Shown: positions 10,340 through 22,499, counted from the first letter of the stretch. The stretch is DNA of 64,000 nt from Lycorma delicatula (GCF_047948215.1 NC_134465.1:18868022-18932021); one strand, 5' to 3'. The notes: generated by a model not told the origin, from the letters alone. Made by a program: numbers and translations.

Positions 10340-12575
10340 TCTTTATATATATATTTCTTGTGTGCGTGTGTATGAAAGTGAACTCCTCCTAACCGGGTGG
10401 ACTGATTTTGATGAAATTTTGTGTGTGTGTTCAAGGGGATTCGAGAATGATTTAGATTCACAATTTGGTCCGATGGAAAATGTAATTTAATTAATTTGTT
10501 ATTTATAAGTAGTTGTTGATTTTGGAATGTTTTACATTGAATCCGGCAGACTGCACTACTATCGCAGTATTGAATATTCAATAATATTCTATTTTAATTT
10601 TAGTTTGTCCCGACAGTTGGTGCTGCGATCAAATTGAGAAAAATATTTCGTAATTTCGTGTTATTATTGTGTTACAAAAAATCGCGAGAAAACAATTTTT
10701 TAATAAATAAGTGGCTAATAATTCAGATGGAAATGTAAACAAAGGAAAACAAATCAGATCAATGCAAGATGTCCGCTGTCAAACACAACGACCAATCACA
10801 AAGAGCCCGTATGGCCGTTGCAAATGTAAACAAAATCACAACTGATTAAGTAACAAGTAGGCAGCACTGCGATCGCGTTTAGAATTGTGCGCATATTGAG
10901 AAATATTATATTATTATTTATTGAAATAACGTTTAAAGTGTAATTAAAAAATATACATTGTGCAAATTTGTAAGGTACAGTATTGAAGTGAAAATGTTTT
11001 TTTAATTTATTTATGTGTTGTTGATCTTGGGATGGTTAAGGTTCACAATTGGGTCCGGTAGGCAGAACTGCGATCGCGTTTTAGAATTTTTTTGTTTAAT
11101 TTTTGGTTTATCAGTCAAACCCGGTAGTTGGTGCTGCGATCGGATTCTAGGAATTATTATTTTTTTTTTGCTTTTTCGCATATCAGTTACTTGCGTCGTA
11201 GCTTAGTGTTGTTCTTACATTAAAATTCGTATTTAGAGAATAGTTTGAATTAAATCCGATAGGTAGTGCTGTTCTGACAATTGGATTTATTTACATTCTG
11301 AATTTTATAAAGTTAAAGGTGACATTTTATAAGGTTCCGTAATGTTTTGTAAGTTTCTTAATGTTCAGTATTAATTGTAATGATTTTGCAGCCGCAACAC
11401 TTTTCGTTAAAAAATTATTTTCCCTCGAAAACTGTGATTAGAGAGTGGTGTGAATTAAATCCGATAGGTAGTGCTGTTGTTTTGCCGTTTGAATTTATTT
11501 ACATTCTGACTTTTATAAAGTGAAAGGTTAAATATTGTTAAATTGCTAATGTTCAGTTTTTTAAGGTTTTATGAAACTTTCAATTGTTGTCATTTAATCT
11601 GTACGTATACTCAGATCTAGCAATAACGAAGCATTGCCGATTCTGCTAGAATTGCGCGCTTATTGAGAATATTATATTGTATTATTATTTATTGAAATAA
11701 CCTTTTAAAGTTTAATTAAAAAATGTACATTGTGCAAATTTGTAAGGTGCAGTATTGAAGTGAGTATTTTACATGATTTTTCATGAATTTTAATGATGTA
11801 TACACGTGCATTCAATAACAATCAACTTAACCTACAAATTTAAATTGTCAGTTCTCATTTTATTCTATGCAACTTATGAAGTATTGAACGGCTCTTTGAA
11901 AATATAAATTTAAGTTTGTAAAATAAATTATAACATTTATAAAATGAAAATATAAGTTACTTATAATATAGTTTAAAGTATATTTAAAAAATTGAATTTA
12001 TAATGTTTTAGCTGATTAATTTTATAAAAAGTTTTCTAAAATTATTTTTTATTTACAATTATCTAAAATTTGGTAAAATAGATGTTAAAATAAAGAATGA
12101 GAAAAATGATAAAAATTTCTACTAAAATTTTAACTACGTTGCTTTTTTACAGCGCTTTAATTTTTTATTAATTGATTAATTAAGCTGTTACATTGTTATG
12201 ATACATCAAAATTATTAAATAAAAAAACAAATATGTAGGAGGTACTTTTTTCGAATGATGTTAAGTGAAAATTAGAAGTAATGTGGATGAAAATTTATTA
12301 ATTACACTAATTATTAATTTTACGACGTTTCGATTTTCGTCAGATATCTCAATATTTAATGAAAATAAATATTAACCATACTACACATAATTAATCAATA
12401 AACCCATTACAATAACACAACAATCACAAACTGATAATATCATACTAATAGTAATTTTAATGAAATTTAGAACACATTCCTGCTAATTTTAACTTAATTA
12501 AGTTACTTATATTTATGTGTGTGCATTTATTACAGAATAATGCCGCGTCAGGACAACGTCTGTCGGGTCCGCTAG
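10340..12575 (+). mobile_element. Composite non-autonomous Helitron
   Basis: The 5' end is TCTTTATATATATATTTC preceded by A at 10339. It is followed by GAACTCCTCCTAACCGGGTG and TGATTTTGATGAAATTTTGT, a block familiar from insect Helitrons. The 3' end is GTCTGTCGGGTCCGCTAG followed by T at 12576, consistent with insertion between A and T and the CTAG terminus of Helitrons. Internally a segment of about 110 bp (TTGTGCAAATTTGTAAGG...TGCAGTATTGAAGTGA) is repeated near 10885-10995 and 11648-11765, and 'CCGATAGGTAGTGCTGTT' units recur near 11255 and 11460. No replicase/helicase frame is seen. The interior probably grew by nested insertion or duplication. Confidence 0.65.
11225..11649 (+). mobile_element. 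Nested Helitron 3' portion
   Basis: It ends at 11649 with AGCAATAACGAAGCATTGCC plus GATTCTGCTAG: a short hairpin (GCAAT/ATTGC) about 10 bp before CTAG, the hallmark of a Helitron 3' end. The interior (AATCCGATAGGTAGTGCTGTT, TTATTTACATTCTGA) is shared with the minus-strand Helitron at 47434-47847. The start is approximate. Confidence 0.6.
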
Positions 12576-13559
12576 TATATATATATATATATATATATAT
12601 AGTAGTATAAATAAAATAAAAGTCAAATGTAAAACGGTAAAGTCAAATTTAAATTAAGGAGATTTTACGGGATTAAAAATTTATTTAGCATTAATATAAA
12701 GGGCGATGTACAAATAAAGAGAAAAAAAAGCTGTATTCAAGTATCGAAGAATTACTAAAACATATATACCCAACCTTCGATGAAACGTACGTCGATAAAA
12801 CATTTAAACAAATAATCCGTACGATATATGTATAACTTATAAACGAATGATAAAAAGAAAGCCTTTTGAAAATATTTCATTAAAGAAGTATACCCCAGGC
12901 TGTAATAACAGACATCGATACAACAGTTTAAATTATACACATATTGGTACCTACCATTAGATTAAACTACCGTTGGGACTTGTGAATCAATTTCTAACCG
13001 ATAAAAGCAGTTAAAAAGGGTTTAAACATATCTTAAATGGAGAAGCTTATCTACTGAAAATTATATGCAAATCGTTCTTTAAATATTCAAGTCAAACCAG
13101 CGACCTGAACCAACAATGATATTTCGATTTTAAAGCTTACATTGTACAATATTGTTATTTCATAGGTTAGATTGTAGATTTATGTTATCTCGTATAATTA
13201 TTTCCATCTTATAATAAACGATATTATTTATTTCTAAATTTGCTATTATATAATAAAATTAAAACAAAAACGTTTAAAATTGTACAAAAAACACAGTCAA
13301 AACGTAAAAAATTTTAATTTATAGGAAAAGGGGGAAAATGTTTGTATATTTTTTTTCAAAAAATACTAATAATTTTTTTTTAAAATTAATAAAAATTTTA
13401 CATTTTAAATAAAATGCATAAACTGAGAGATAAATTTAATTATAATACATTTAATAAAAATATTTTTTGTTACCAGAAACCATTTGAGTGGGAAGGGCAA
13501 AAACATTTTATAGTGGTTTGAAGGCAGGCCTCTTGATGTAGAAAATATAAACAAAAAAA
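12576..13559. other. (TA)n tract then AT-rich sequence without a gene
   Basis: A TA dinucleotide run occupies 12576-12601; the rest is unremarkable AT-rich DNA. Confidence 0.5.
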
Positions 13560-13890
13560 AACTCCAGTTAACTCATTTTCTGAAGCAAGATATCTTCCCC
13601 GCCTACCGGCTGAACGTCCGGCATGGCAGGTCGGCTCGCCGATGTCAGCTCTTTTGAGTGTTTGCTACTTTGCCCGATTTGGTAGCCACGCCATACCTAG
13701 GATAGCCGTGATGTGGCACCGGGTCTTTTACTTCTCTTTGTTCTTCATCGAAGCCTATTGGCGTCCTATTGGGTTTAAGCCCCTTGGAGTCCTCAATGGA
13801 TCATCGAGGACAACACACCTCAGCATGCCGTCTCTCACCACTGAGGCTGTCCGCCCTTCCCTATTCTAACACTAGTATCCCGATCGTTTT

Positions 13891-14500
13891 TTATCCGTGT
13901 CTTTCTCTGATAACACTCCATTTATGAATTCTGCTACTTTTTTTCCGGTTTGTTTCATTCCCGAGCATATAAACTAGTACTTCTGCTGGGCTCATGCCTA
14001 CTATGCCAGAGTTCCTCCTTTTTGTTGCCCGCTTCTCGCAACAGAAAAATGTATGTTCTGCATTATCTGCTCTTCTACAATACATACATTCTGGTCCTGG
14101 CCTTCTTCCAACACGATGGAGGTACTCGTTAAAGTTGCCGTGACCTGTGAAAAATTGCGTGATATAATAATTAGTCTCCGCGTGCTTCCTGCCCGACCAT
14201 ACTGCCAGATCAGGAATTAATTCTTTAGTGCGCTCGGCCGGTCCGTCTTCACGCCATCTCAGTCTTGCTTTGGCTTCGTTTGCTTCAAGGCCTTGCGCCC
14301 TCTCAACTCTATTTAGGGCCATCAAATCTATCGGTCTGACCCCAGAAAAAAACGCACAACTCATCATAGGAGACCGTCCTGTAAGCTGATACAACCCCCG
14401 GCAATAGCCTCCTATGAGTGCTCACTAGTCTTTTAAGGTTCCTTTTAATCCTGACTGAGGGCCACCGCACTGGTACCGCATATAACATCATCGAGATCAC
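13891..14500 (-). pseudogene. LINE ORF2 C-terminus with zinc knuckle
   Basis: The 14394-13891 frame shows NYYITQFFTGHGNFNEYLHRVG, then a CCHC-type knuckle CMYCRRADNAEHTFFCC, then an Arg/Lys-rich tail ending at a stop. This TGHG-to-knuckle order is typical of R1/I-group LINE ORF2 ends and is thought to help bind the RNA or DNA substrate. An overlapping frame (14500-14309) holds the preceding segment (MLYAVPVRWPSV, CRRLLPGV-like), displaced by a frameshift. Confidence 0.85.
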
Positions 14501-14585
14501 AGTAGACGATATCGCTTTTCTCTTAGGAGGGTCTTGGAGCTCGCAGAGTTGACATTATCACGTTCAGACTCTTAGTCATCTGTTC

Positions 14586-15118
14586 TCATTTTTTACATAT
14601 TTCTATTATATGCTGAGTAAACCGGCAATTCCTTTCAAACGTCACACCTAGGTATTTGACCTTTTCAACCTCTGTTATTTGCCGATTCCCTATTTTAATG
14701 GCCGGATGGTCTAATATCCTCTTCCCAGTAAACATAAGGAACTTACATTTATCAATTGCCAACTGCAGTACCCTCTCTTTCATCCAGTCATCTATCATCC
14801 GTAGAGTGATGTTAGCTCTGTCCTGCATTTCAGCAATAAAAAATGGGTGTTTGTCACTTGTATCACAGCAATAGTTTTACCCTTAATGAGTACCGCCAGG
14901 TCATCGGCATAGGTGACTACTTGTACCCCATCCTGATATTCAAGTCTTACTACCCCATCGAAGACCAGTACCCAAAGTAAGGGTCCTAATACAGAGCCCT
15001 GTGGCACACCTCCATAAATGTTGAACCGTAGGCTCTCACTCTGCGTATCGGCTGAGCACTCTCTATTCGAGAGATATTCCCCTATTTGCCTTCTTAAATA
15101 GGGACTGATGCCTTAATG
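14586..15118 (-). pseudogene. LINE reverse transcriptase fragment
   Basis: In one frame (15007-14795) the residues PQGSVLGPLLWVLVFD and the catalytic YADDLAVL are present. These are the template-grip and Mg-binding motifs of the palm. A frameshift near 14800-14830 moves to a second frame (14828-14586) with LQLAIDKCKFLMF and VKYLGVTFERN, the thumb-side motifs. The intact enzyme would copy LINE RNA at a nicked target. The N-terminal endonuclease and most of the fingers are missing. The clade (R1/I-like) is inferred from these motifs and the C-terminal zinc knuckle. Confidence 0.88.
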
Positions 15119-15535
15119 TTAACCTGCTCTGATAATACATAACGTTACACATTTTTTGAAGGATCAACTGTACTCCTACAACTCTTCTTTAGTGAAGTTT
15201 TTTCCCATTTTTCTTATTTATCTTGAAAATCTAGCCCTTTATCTACTGAAAACCCTTGGTGTAAATTAAGAGATGGTAGGGAACCGCTGGATCTTCCGAC
15301 TTCAATTGTTGGTTATTTTTATCATCTCTATTTCACGGATAATTTTTATTTATTTTAGTTTTTGTACACAGATTTAGTTTATTTTCATCTTCAACCAACT
15401 TATCTTTTGTTAATTGCCGGTGCCAGTTTAGGTAATAAATTTCTTATCGATGACTAATCTGAGGAATTAGTTTTTAATCGATTCGTAGGCCGGGACAAGA
15501 AACTAACTCGCATAACTAAGATTCCTGTGATAAAT
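15119..15535. other. No recognised feature
   Basis: AT-rich interval between two LINE-related stretches; nothing distinct seen. Confidence 0.5.
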
Positions 15536-15539
15536 TGTC

Positions 15540-15985
15540 AATTGTTTTATTTTTTAACTATATCGCTTGCGTCAAAGCGATTAACTTTCTATATAAATCC
15601 AAGAATTCAAGGTGTCCGAAGAATCATTCTTCGGACATCTTTGCAGGCGGCCGCAAAACCGACTGACCGAAAGAATAATCGGGTATTTAACATTAAATGT
15701 TGCAATCCCCTGACTCGCAGAAACACGAAAAGATTTAGAACACGCCGGAATTACGCTGGGGGAGATCGTAGACAGAAACACACGCAGAAATAAAATAGAT
15801 GAACGGGAAGTTAAACCAGAAGCGCCGAAGCAGAAACAACATCTTCCGAAACGGTCTGAAGAAGGAAGAAGGCCTTTGCCAAAAGAATGAAAAAGTTTTG
15901 GAGGGAAAAGAAGAATGCCAAGCGTTAGAAATATGAATCGTGAATGCTTAGCGTCTTCCATTAGCGTCGAATTATAATAATAATA
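15540..15985 (+). mobile_element. Possible LINE 3' fragment ending in (TAA)n
   Basis: A GC-richer block ends at ATTATAATAATAATAAAT (about 15970-15987), a simple-repeat tail used by some LINEs. Near its end a plus-strand frame reads KKAFAKRMKKFWREKKNAKR. That Arg/Lys-rich pattern is like the basic C-terminal tails I associate with LINE proteins. It contains a perfect 25-bp hairpin (15613-15637). No RT motif is visible, so the call is tentative. Confidence 0.3.
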
Positions 15986-15989
15986 AATC

Positions 15990-16800
15990 TAAGATATAAT
16001 CAATAGAAAAAACAAGATTTTAATTAAAAAGAAAGAGTTATGAAAGCGGGTAATAAAAAGAATAAGCGACTTAGATAACATAGAAAAAAACAACGTGTAC
16101 AGATAGGTATGACATTAAAAAAGAAGAAAAAACAAAACAAAAAGAGAAAATATGATTTAAATATAACTGAAGCAGATTCAACATTCAAGCTAAAATTCTA
16201 TTTAAAATACCCCAAAAATAAACTTAAAAGATAACAAAAATTTTAAATTAAAAATATTTCATTTTATGAAAGTACTTTAAACCTATTTATAGATTTTTGC
16301 TGCTTCTAATAAAAAAATTAGCAGTAAACTTTTCAACTTTCTTATAATTTTCTTAATAAAAAAAAAATTAATTAAAATTTAAGTAACACTTTAAAAACTT
16401 CTTAATACTTCTTTTCATGATACTTTTTTTGCTTTTATAGGAAAAATTAGTAGTTAAAACATTATTACTTCTTCCATAATAATTAAGAAATACTTAATAT
16501 TCCTTTAATTATATAGGCTACTTTTAATTTTGGTCGAAGAAAATTAATATATTACTTAAGGATAACAAAAAGTATTTAATCGAAAAAAAAAGATAGTTAA
16601 AAAGTTGAAAAACGAAGAGATAAAAATAAGATGTGAATATAAAAATGAACTTTGCTTAAACGTTGACCTTTTAACAATAGATAAATTACATTACTATTGC
16701 GTAACGTTTTAAAGTTTAAAAAGCAACTCACGCCCACCCTACTACTTTTCAACACCTTCCCGTTACCACAATTTCACTATGTAATCGTACCCATTATTAT
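15990..16800. other. A/T-rich sequence, nothing recognised
   Basis: Mostly A- and T-runs with no frame or repeat I can assign. Confidence 0.5.
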
Positions 16801-16804
16801 CACG

Positions 16805-18215
16805 AATTGTCACTGGGAATAGATTTTTTTACTTTGCAAGCATCATAACTCTAAGAAGAAGTTTGTAATCGGTCAAAAAATTGGGTAAGGTCTTTTTTGC
16901 GTTTCTCGACGTTTCATGACCCAGGGATCCCACAAAAAAGATAAAAAAGAGAGTGGAATAATGTTTGTACGTGCAGTGCGTCTTTGAAGCTTAGTAACTT
17001 TTGACTCGATAAAGCGATTTTAATGAAATTTTGTTTCGTGTTTTTTTTTTGACTTCAGTCATTTGACTGGTTTGATAAAGATCTAAAAGATTCCCTACCT
17101 AGTGCCAGTCGTTTCATTTCAATAAACTCCCTAAATCCCTAACAATTTGTTTTACATATTCCAAACGTTGCCTGCCTGCACAATTTTTCCCTTCTACCTG
17201 TACCTCCAATATTGAAGCGACTATTCCAGGATGCCTTAATATGTGGCCTGTAAGTCTTTCGCTTCTTTTAATTTTTTTTTCCAAATGCTACTTTCTTCAT
17301 CGATTTGCCGCAACACCTCTTCATTTGTCACTTTATCCACTCATCTAATTTTTACCATTCTCCTATAGCACCGCATTTCAAAAGCTTCTCCAATCTTTTC
17401 TTCTCAGGTATGCCGATCGTCCAAGTTTCACTTCCATATAACACTGCGCTCCAAACATATACTTTGATGAAAAAAAAATATATTTCTGAATGAAGGCTCG
17501 ATTCGGCATAAAATGCCGAATAGCGCACAGGCTATAGCTTGATAATAGCTATGAAGAAGCTTCTGCTTCGTCCATCATTAGTAATTCTACTTCCAAAATA
17601 ACAAAATTCTTCAACCTCTGTAATCTTTTCTCTTCCTATTTTTATATTCAGCGGTTCATCTTCATCATTTCTACTATATTTCATTACTTTAGTTTGGTTC
17701 TTGTTTATTTTCATGCGGTAGTTCTTGCGTAGGACTTCATCCACGCCGTTCATTGTTTCTTCTAAATCTTTTGTACTCTCGGCTAGAATTACCGTATCAT
17801 CAGCAAATCGTATACTCGTCTATCGGGTAAAATTTATTATTTAATTTTTGGGGGTCAATTTCTCCAGAAGGTGGAGTAGATATTATTTTGGGATCTATTA
17901 TCTCAAAACTTTACAAACATAAGGAGTTATGTTATATAACATAAAGTGAGGACTATATATTAAACTTAGTGTAAATGCGTGCATGCATCTTACCATTTTT
18001 TATAAACTATATTTAAAAAAAAAATTAATTACCATTTCCTCCTCCAAAAAAAATTAACCCCAAATTCTTTCACTTGCCCCAAGAGTGAAAAAGTTATCTT
18101 TTTAATCGCATATTTTTTTATACCTTCTTAGGCGTAGTGTAGGTGACCAAAAAATATACTTTGGTAACAATATTGTGGATGAGGGAGCCGATTATAACTT
18201 AAAAATATCGATTTT
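16805..18215 (+). repeat. Dispersed repeat 'R7', interrupted by a LINE
   Basis: The outer parts (16805-17040 and about 17826-18215) match, in order, the reverse complement of 34795-35345. Shared pieces include GGGTCCCTGGGTCATGAAAC-like sequence, TTAATAACTTTTGAC-like sequence, TTCTCCAGAAGGTGGAGTAG-like sequence and GGGAGCCGAT. The material between (17041-17825) has no counterpart in the second copy and is a LINE. The class of R7 is unknown. Confidence 0.7.
17041..17825 (-). pseudogene. 5'-truncated LINE inserted in R7, RT C-terminal half
   Basis: Minus-strand frames, broken by several shifts, show KIGREKITEVEEFCYFGSRI (thumb side), KVYVWSAVLYGSETWTIG, HPGIVASIL and finally RESFRSLSNQSND just before the 3' end. 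A T-run (A-tail on the element strand) lies at 17041-17050. These motifs are typical of RTE- or CR1-group LINE proteins downstream of the RT core; the clade is not resolved. A similar but more decayed copy is at 25330-25600. Its absence from the second R7 copy shows that it inserted after R7 had spread. Confidence 0.8.
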
Positions 18216-18250
18216 TGGAATTTTTTAAACTCTGTTTTCCTGCCTAACGC

Positions 18251-18640
18251 TATAGCTATAGAAAGGAAAGTACGGTAATCGGTCTAATTTGGGCGTTGCG
18301 GTTTTCACCTGTATCTTTACCTTTTGATATCTAAGGAATCCAAAAACTAAATGGAAATTTTCCGGATGTTCGTATGTACGTGTAATGTTCGGTGTTAGGT
18401 GTCGCACCCTAAATCACCTTATATCTCCAGAACTACACGACCGATTTGGAGTAAACTTGGGTCAGACTATTTCTATATACGGGCATTGATACCGTTAAAA
18501 TTTCAACTTAAAAAGCCAAGGGGTGAGGCTGTAGAGAATGTCACTTCATTATCTCGGGATTTCGCCTAATCGTCTTATTTCTCTTAGGCGCATTTGTTGA
18601 CAATTAAAAAATAATACTTCCAAAAATATTTTTTTTGCAA
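18251..18640 (+). repeat. Dispersed repeat 'R6', copy 1
   Basis: Matches the reverse complement of 37797-38258: AATTTGGGC, GCGGTTTTCACC, ATCTAAGGAATCC, GGAAATTTTCCGGATGTTCG, CACCTTATATCTCCAGAACT and TCTCGGGATTTCGCCTAAT, in the same order. Starts near TATAGCTATAGAAAGGAAAG. Class unknown; a short inverted AAGGAAAG-like end suggests a DNA element. Confidence 0.65.
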
Positions 18641-20558
18641 AATCACATCCCCACTGGAAAAAAAATACTCTTAATAAGCCAGTAATTAAGTGGGTACCCC
18701 CTCTTACCACATAGAGCGCTATTTTCTTTGTTTCCTACACCGACGATGACAGCTTAAAGATAGGAGCCGTAACTTATGAATTGTAAAAGGAAATTTACTT
18801 TCTTAAACAACTAATGTTTTTCAAACAATTCAAGCTCGTTTTAATGCAATAAGTAGAACAGATAAAATACAATATTATCATAAGTTGATCCGTTATATTT
18901 AAATAATATCAAAATTTGAATTCGATCAGTTTACTATTAAGACGCGCGGTCGCTTACAGAGGACTTGAACCTTAGCACCCTCTTCCATTTGTTTTGTTTT
19001 TAAACAACTCCTTCATTTCCTACCTACCACTAAACAATTTAATTATCTACATTTCAAGGACTGAAAAATTTACTTTTAGATTTTAAAAAATTTTTATTTT
19101 TATTACATCTACATACATTTATTTTTAACAAAATAATAAACCAACAAATAAACAATTAATTCAACACGAGGTAATAATGAAAATTTAATTGCTATTGTTT
19201 GGATTCTCAAAATTTAATCGTGCTTCTTATTAACTTCGTAAACATGTTGTTAATTAAGTAATTACTTCTTGTAATTCAGGATATCTTGGAACTTATTTAC
19301 ATAATTGTAAATGTAAAAAAAAAAAATAATGCCTTGTAATTTTCAAACCTGTAATTTCTTTATAAATGTAACTTTTTACTTATGTATATTTGATTTTTTA
19401 TTTACCTTTTTTCTTTATTTTTTCTTATTTAAAACTGAACTTCAAGTAATTCTGTTGATGATACGTAATTGTAACATTTTTATTTTAATTTTGATTATTA
19501 TTATTATAGCATTTTGTTTGATCCATTAGTATCCTCTTGTTCTATAAGGAAAGAATAGGGTAATTTTCTCTATTAAATATGAATTATCATAAAATTAAAT
19601 TAAATTAGAATGAAATTAAAGAATAATTTAATTTATTAGCTTGATTTTATTAATCTTTTTTCTGAATAAATTTTTATAAAGCGAGTTAATTAATGTTAAA
19701 TTGACTCTAGTACAGATAAAATTATTTTAACTACAATGTACAGTTGTACGGTATTACCATTTGTAACGGATGCCACACAGTGTACAGTATGGCCGTCTCA
19801 AAAATAATATAAAGTAAAATTTATTCACGTATTAAGACCTCTAATTTTAACAGATGGGTTTATTAAAATCAATTATAATATATAGAAACTCTATTATATA
19901 ACGTGCATAATGTAAGACGTTGAAATTAACATAAAATTAAAAAAAAAGAATTATTAATCTTTTAAGTCGAGCGAGTTAGGTAAGAAAAAAAACCGAATAT
20001 GAAAAAACACATATTTTTCCATTATCAGTCAACAGAAGATGTATGTTAAAAAGATAAAGTAGCTATCAATAGAAAAGAAGTACCTACCTAAAGACTTCAG
20101 TGAATCTTTCTTAATAGCAGCTGAAACTGTAAGTAGACCCAGGAACCGACATGTTCTCCTATTACTTTAATTCTAAAGAGCTTACTCCTATTATACAGCG
20201 TTGAAAAGGCTTAAAATAAGCTACACGCTATAAAAAGGGAGCTTACAATACAGTGTATGGTCGCGTTAGTGGGTGCATGTTTGTGTGTACATCGAAAGAT
20301 ATATTGAGGAAGACTTTTTATCAGGAGAAATTTTCAAAAACATGCATAATAACTTCTTTAATTTGAAGAATTCCCTCAAGATTATTCAGTTTGTTTTTAA
20401 TTTAATTCAAGTTAAATTTATATATATCTATCAACCGAAAATCATAAATATGATACGATAGCAAATGAGTTTAATGGTTACATAAATAAATATCAATCCG
20501 GTAAAAAAACAAATTTCATATTAACGAAAATGATTATTATAATAATATTTAAACAAAA
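18641..20558. other. AT-rich sequence, no gene supported
   Basis: Contains low-complexity open frames (for example 19329-19529, Phe/Leu-rich) that I regard as chance. A single B-box-like GGTTCAAGTCC (minus strand near 18970) has no A box. Confidence 0.45.
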
Positions 20559-21210
20559 TCTGATGTGGGCACTACATGACTTTCTTGTACGCCTATTAAA
20601 TTAATTATATATACGCATTTTTAAAGTACCTAAAATTTTATTTTAGTAATAACATCTGATATTTTCTAATTTTTTTTTAATTGTTTATACTATTAAACCT
20701 TTTTTACAATCAGAGGTTAATAATTATTAAAAAATCGATATATTTAAATTAAAAAAAAAGTTAAAACAAAAAGGCGATGAAATCTGATTCGAACCGATGT
20801 GCCTTGTAAGATCCAAATATTTCATTAATTAAAGTTTTATTTGGCTATAACTCTGAAAACAATGAAAATAAATACCGCTTATGATATGTCGTTGAAAAGC
20901 TCTCGATGAGGGCTTTTTACTACGGTTAAAGAAAAGACCAAAATCCAATCTTAATTTGGATTTTGGGCTTTTTTGGACACTTTTAGTTCATTCGATTGCA
21001 ATCAAGAGGGGAGGTGCACAAGTAGATGTTACAACGATTCTAAATACAAAATTTCAATATCCTACGGCTAATCGTTTTTCAGTTATGCGACATACATAAG
21101 TACAGACGTATGCCGAAACTAGTCAAAATGGATATATTTCCTTTGAAATGTGAAAACCGAAATTTTTCGCGATCACAAAATTTCCTTAACTTCGTACAAA
21201 GAAGTAAAAA
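20559..21210 (+). repeat. MITE-like repeat 'R4', copy 1
   Basis: Ends are ACTTTCTTGTACG (left) and CGTACAAAGAAGT (right): TIRs with family consensus ACTTCCTTGTACG. The interior carries CTGATTCGAACCGATGTGCC, AAAGCTCTCGATGAGGGC, a hairpin of AAATCCAATCTTAATTTGGATTTTGGGC, ATTGCAATCAAGAGGGGAGG, TCCTACGGCTAATCGTTTTT and GAAACTAGTCAAAATGG. Six copies are in this window, in both orientations. It has no coding capacity. An autonomous partner is not visible. Confidence 0.8.
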
Positions 21211-21273
21211 TATTAAAATTGAAATTTTTTTTAAATATTAAAATTTAAATTATTTAAAGATTATTTTTTTTTC

Positions 21274-21423
21274 TTTTTAACCTCCGGAACCACCGCTGGG
21301 TATTGCTTCAGAGGATGAGATAAATGATTTGTAGCGCGTGAAAATGCCATGTATGACCAAGATTCGAACCCGGGACCTCCGGATGAAAGGCCGAGACGCT
21401 ACCAATCGCCCCACAGAGGCCGC
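21274..21423 (-). repeat. SINE, family 1
   Basis: Read on minus: GGCCTCTGTGGGGCGATTGG head, GGTTCGAATCTTGGTCATAC B-box region, TTTTCACGCGCTACAAATC, CTCATCCTCTGAAGC, GGAGGTTAAA and an A-run. Mutated but full length. Confidence 0.85.
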
Positions 21424-21603
21424 TATTCAAAGTTTAATTATAATAATAGTAATTTTTTTTAATTTTCCGAAAAATTAAAATAAATATTAAGTCGGAAAAG
21501 TTATTTCAAATTGAAATATTATTTAAAAAATAAAATAGTATTTTAGCATTACATACGTTCATAAATATTATGCATTATTTACATAATACACAATTTTTTT
21601 CTT

Positions 21604-21718
21604 CTTTTTCCTTGATGAATAATTTTTCTAGCGTATGAAAAATACAATGGCCTGTCTGGGATTAGAACACGAGACTCCGGATGACTGGTCGAAACACCTA
21701 TCGGCCACTGGGATCGGC
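21604..21718 (-). repeat. Degraded SINE, family 1
   Basis: On minus: CCGATCCCAGTGGCCGATAGG head, GTGTTCTAATCCCAGACAGG at the B-box position, and TTTTCATACGCTAGAAA. The 3' tail motif is lost or badly decayed. It lies about 180 bp from the copy at 21274-21423 and is visibly older. Confidence 0.6.
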
Positions 21719-21719
21719 A

Positions 21720-22490
21720 AATTAATTCAATAATTAAATTATTACTCTTTTTACACCGTAATTTTAATATTAATTATAAACAACATTATCTGGTTTACCT
21801 TTGAGTATAATTTTTTATCTATTTTACGGGAAAAATATTTGTAAGTCAGTAATAAATATTTTCAAATAGTAACCGCATTAATTTTTTCCCTACGAGATAT
21901 TTTACCTAATTCAGTTCATTTCATTAATTATGTGTAGATTATACACGATTCTGGTAACGGAAGTTATCTCCGATTATAATTTTTAGTTTCTACGAAAAAT
22001 GTCCAAAATTTTATTACGCCAACAAAAATGTAAATAATACGATTTACCTTGATCCTCAGGTTTAATTTTACGGTTAAGAACTTTATGAGAAAATATTTGA
22101 ATCAGACATACCTACCAATTCAATCGAATAAACTGATATTCTTGATTACAATCAAATTAATCTATCAGTTTTGTTAAAATAACTTAGCATTCGTACGAAA
22201 CAGAAAATCAGAGACGTAAATCAACATAACTAATTCCTATTCTTTCATAAATCCGGTACAAATAAAGAAATCGAAAAAACTACAATAAAAGCTTTTAAAT
22301 AGGAGAAGAACTGTAAGGGTAGAATGTCTGCAGTTTTTTTTTCAGAACAAGAAACAGCAAAAGTAAAAAAAAAAATTAAGAAAACGTCATGAACCAAAAT
22401 ATGAAGATGAAATTTAAAAATAGATAAGTGAAAAAGAAATAAACAAACATTCACAAAAAATAAGGAACTTAACCTAAACAGAAGATAGTT
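21720..22490. other. AT-rich, no recognised feature
   Basis: No frame with domain features; no family repeat detected. Confidence 0.5.
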
Positions 22491-22499
22491 TTATAGACA

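Larger units (their letters stand above)
13560..15118 (-). mobile_element. 5'-truncated R1/I-type LINE with RT and zinc-knuckle remnants
   Basis: Minus-strand LINE. From right to left: the end of the reverse transcriptase fingers (RRQIGEYLSN near 15110), the palm, the thumb, the C-terminal zinc knuckle, and a GC-rich 3' untranslated region from about 13890 to 13560. The reading frame changes at least three times, so it is dead. The right boundary is an abrupt fall in GC content at about 15118, as left by incomplete reverse transcription. I saw no clear poly-A at the 3' boundary. Confidence 0.85.

Noticed and set aside
18950..18985. tRNA or SINE from GGTTCAAGTCC on minus
   Set aside because: Single B-box-like string without an A box or a SINE body.
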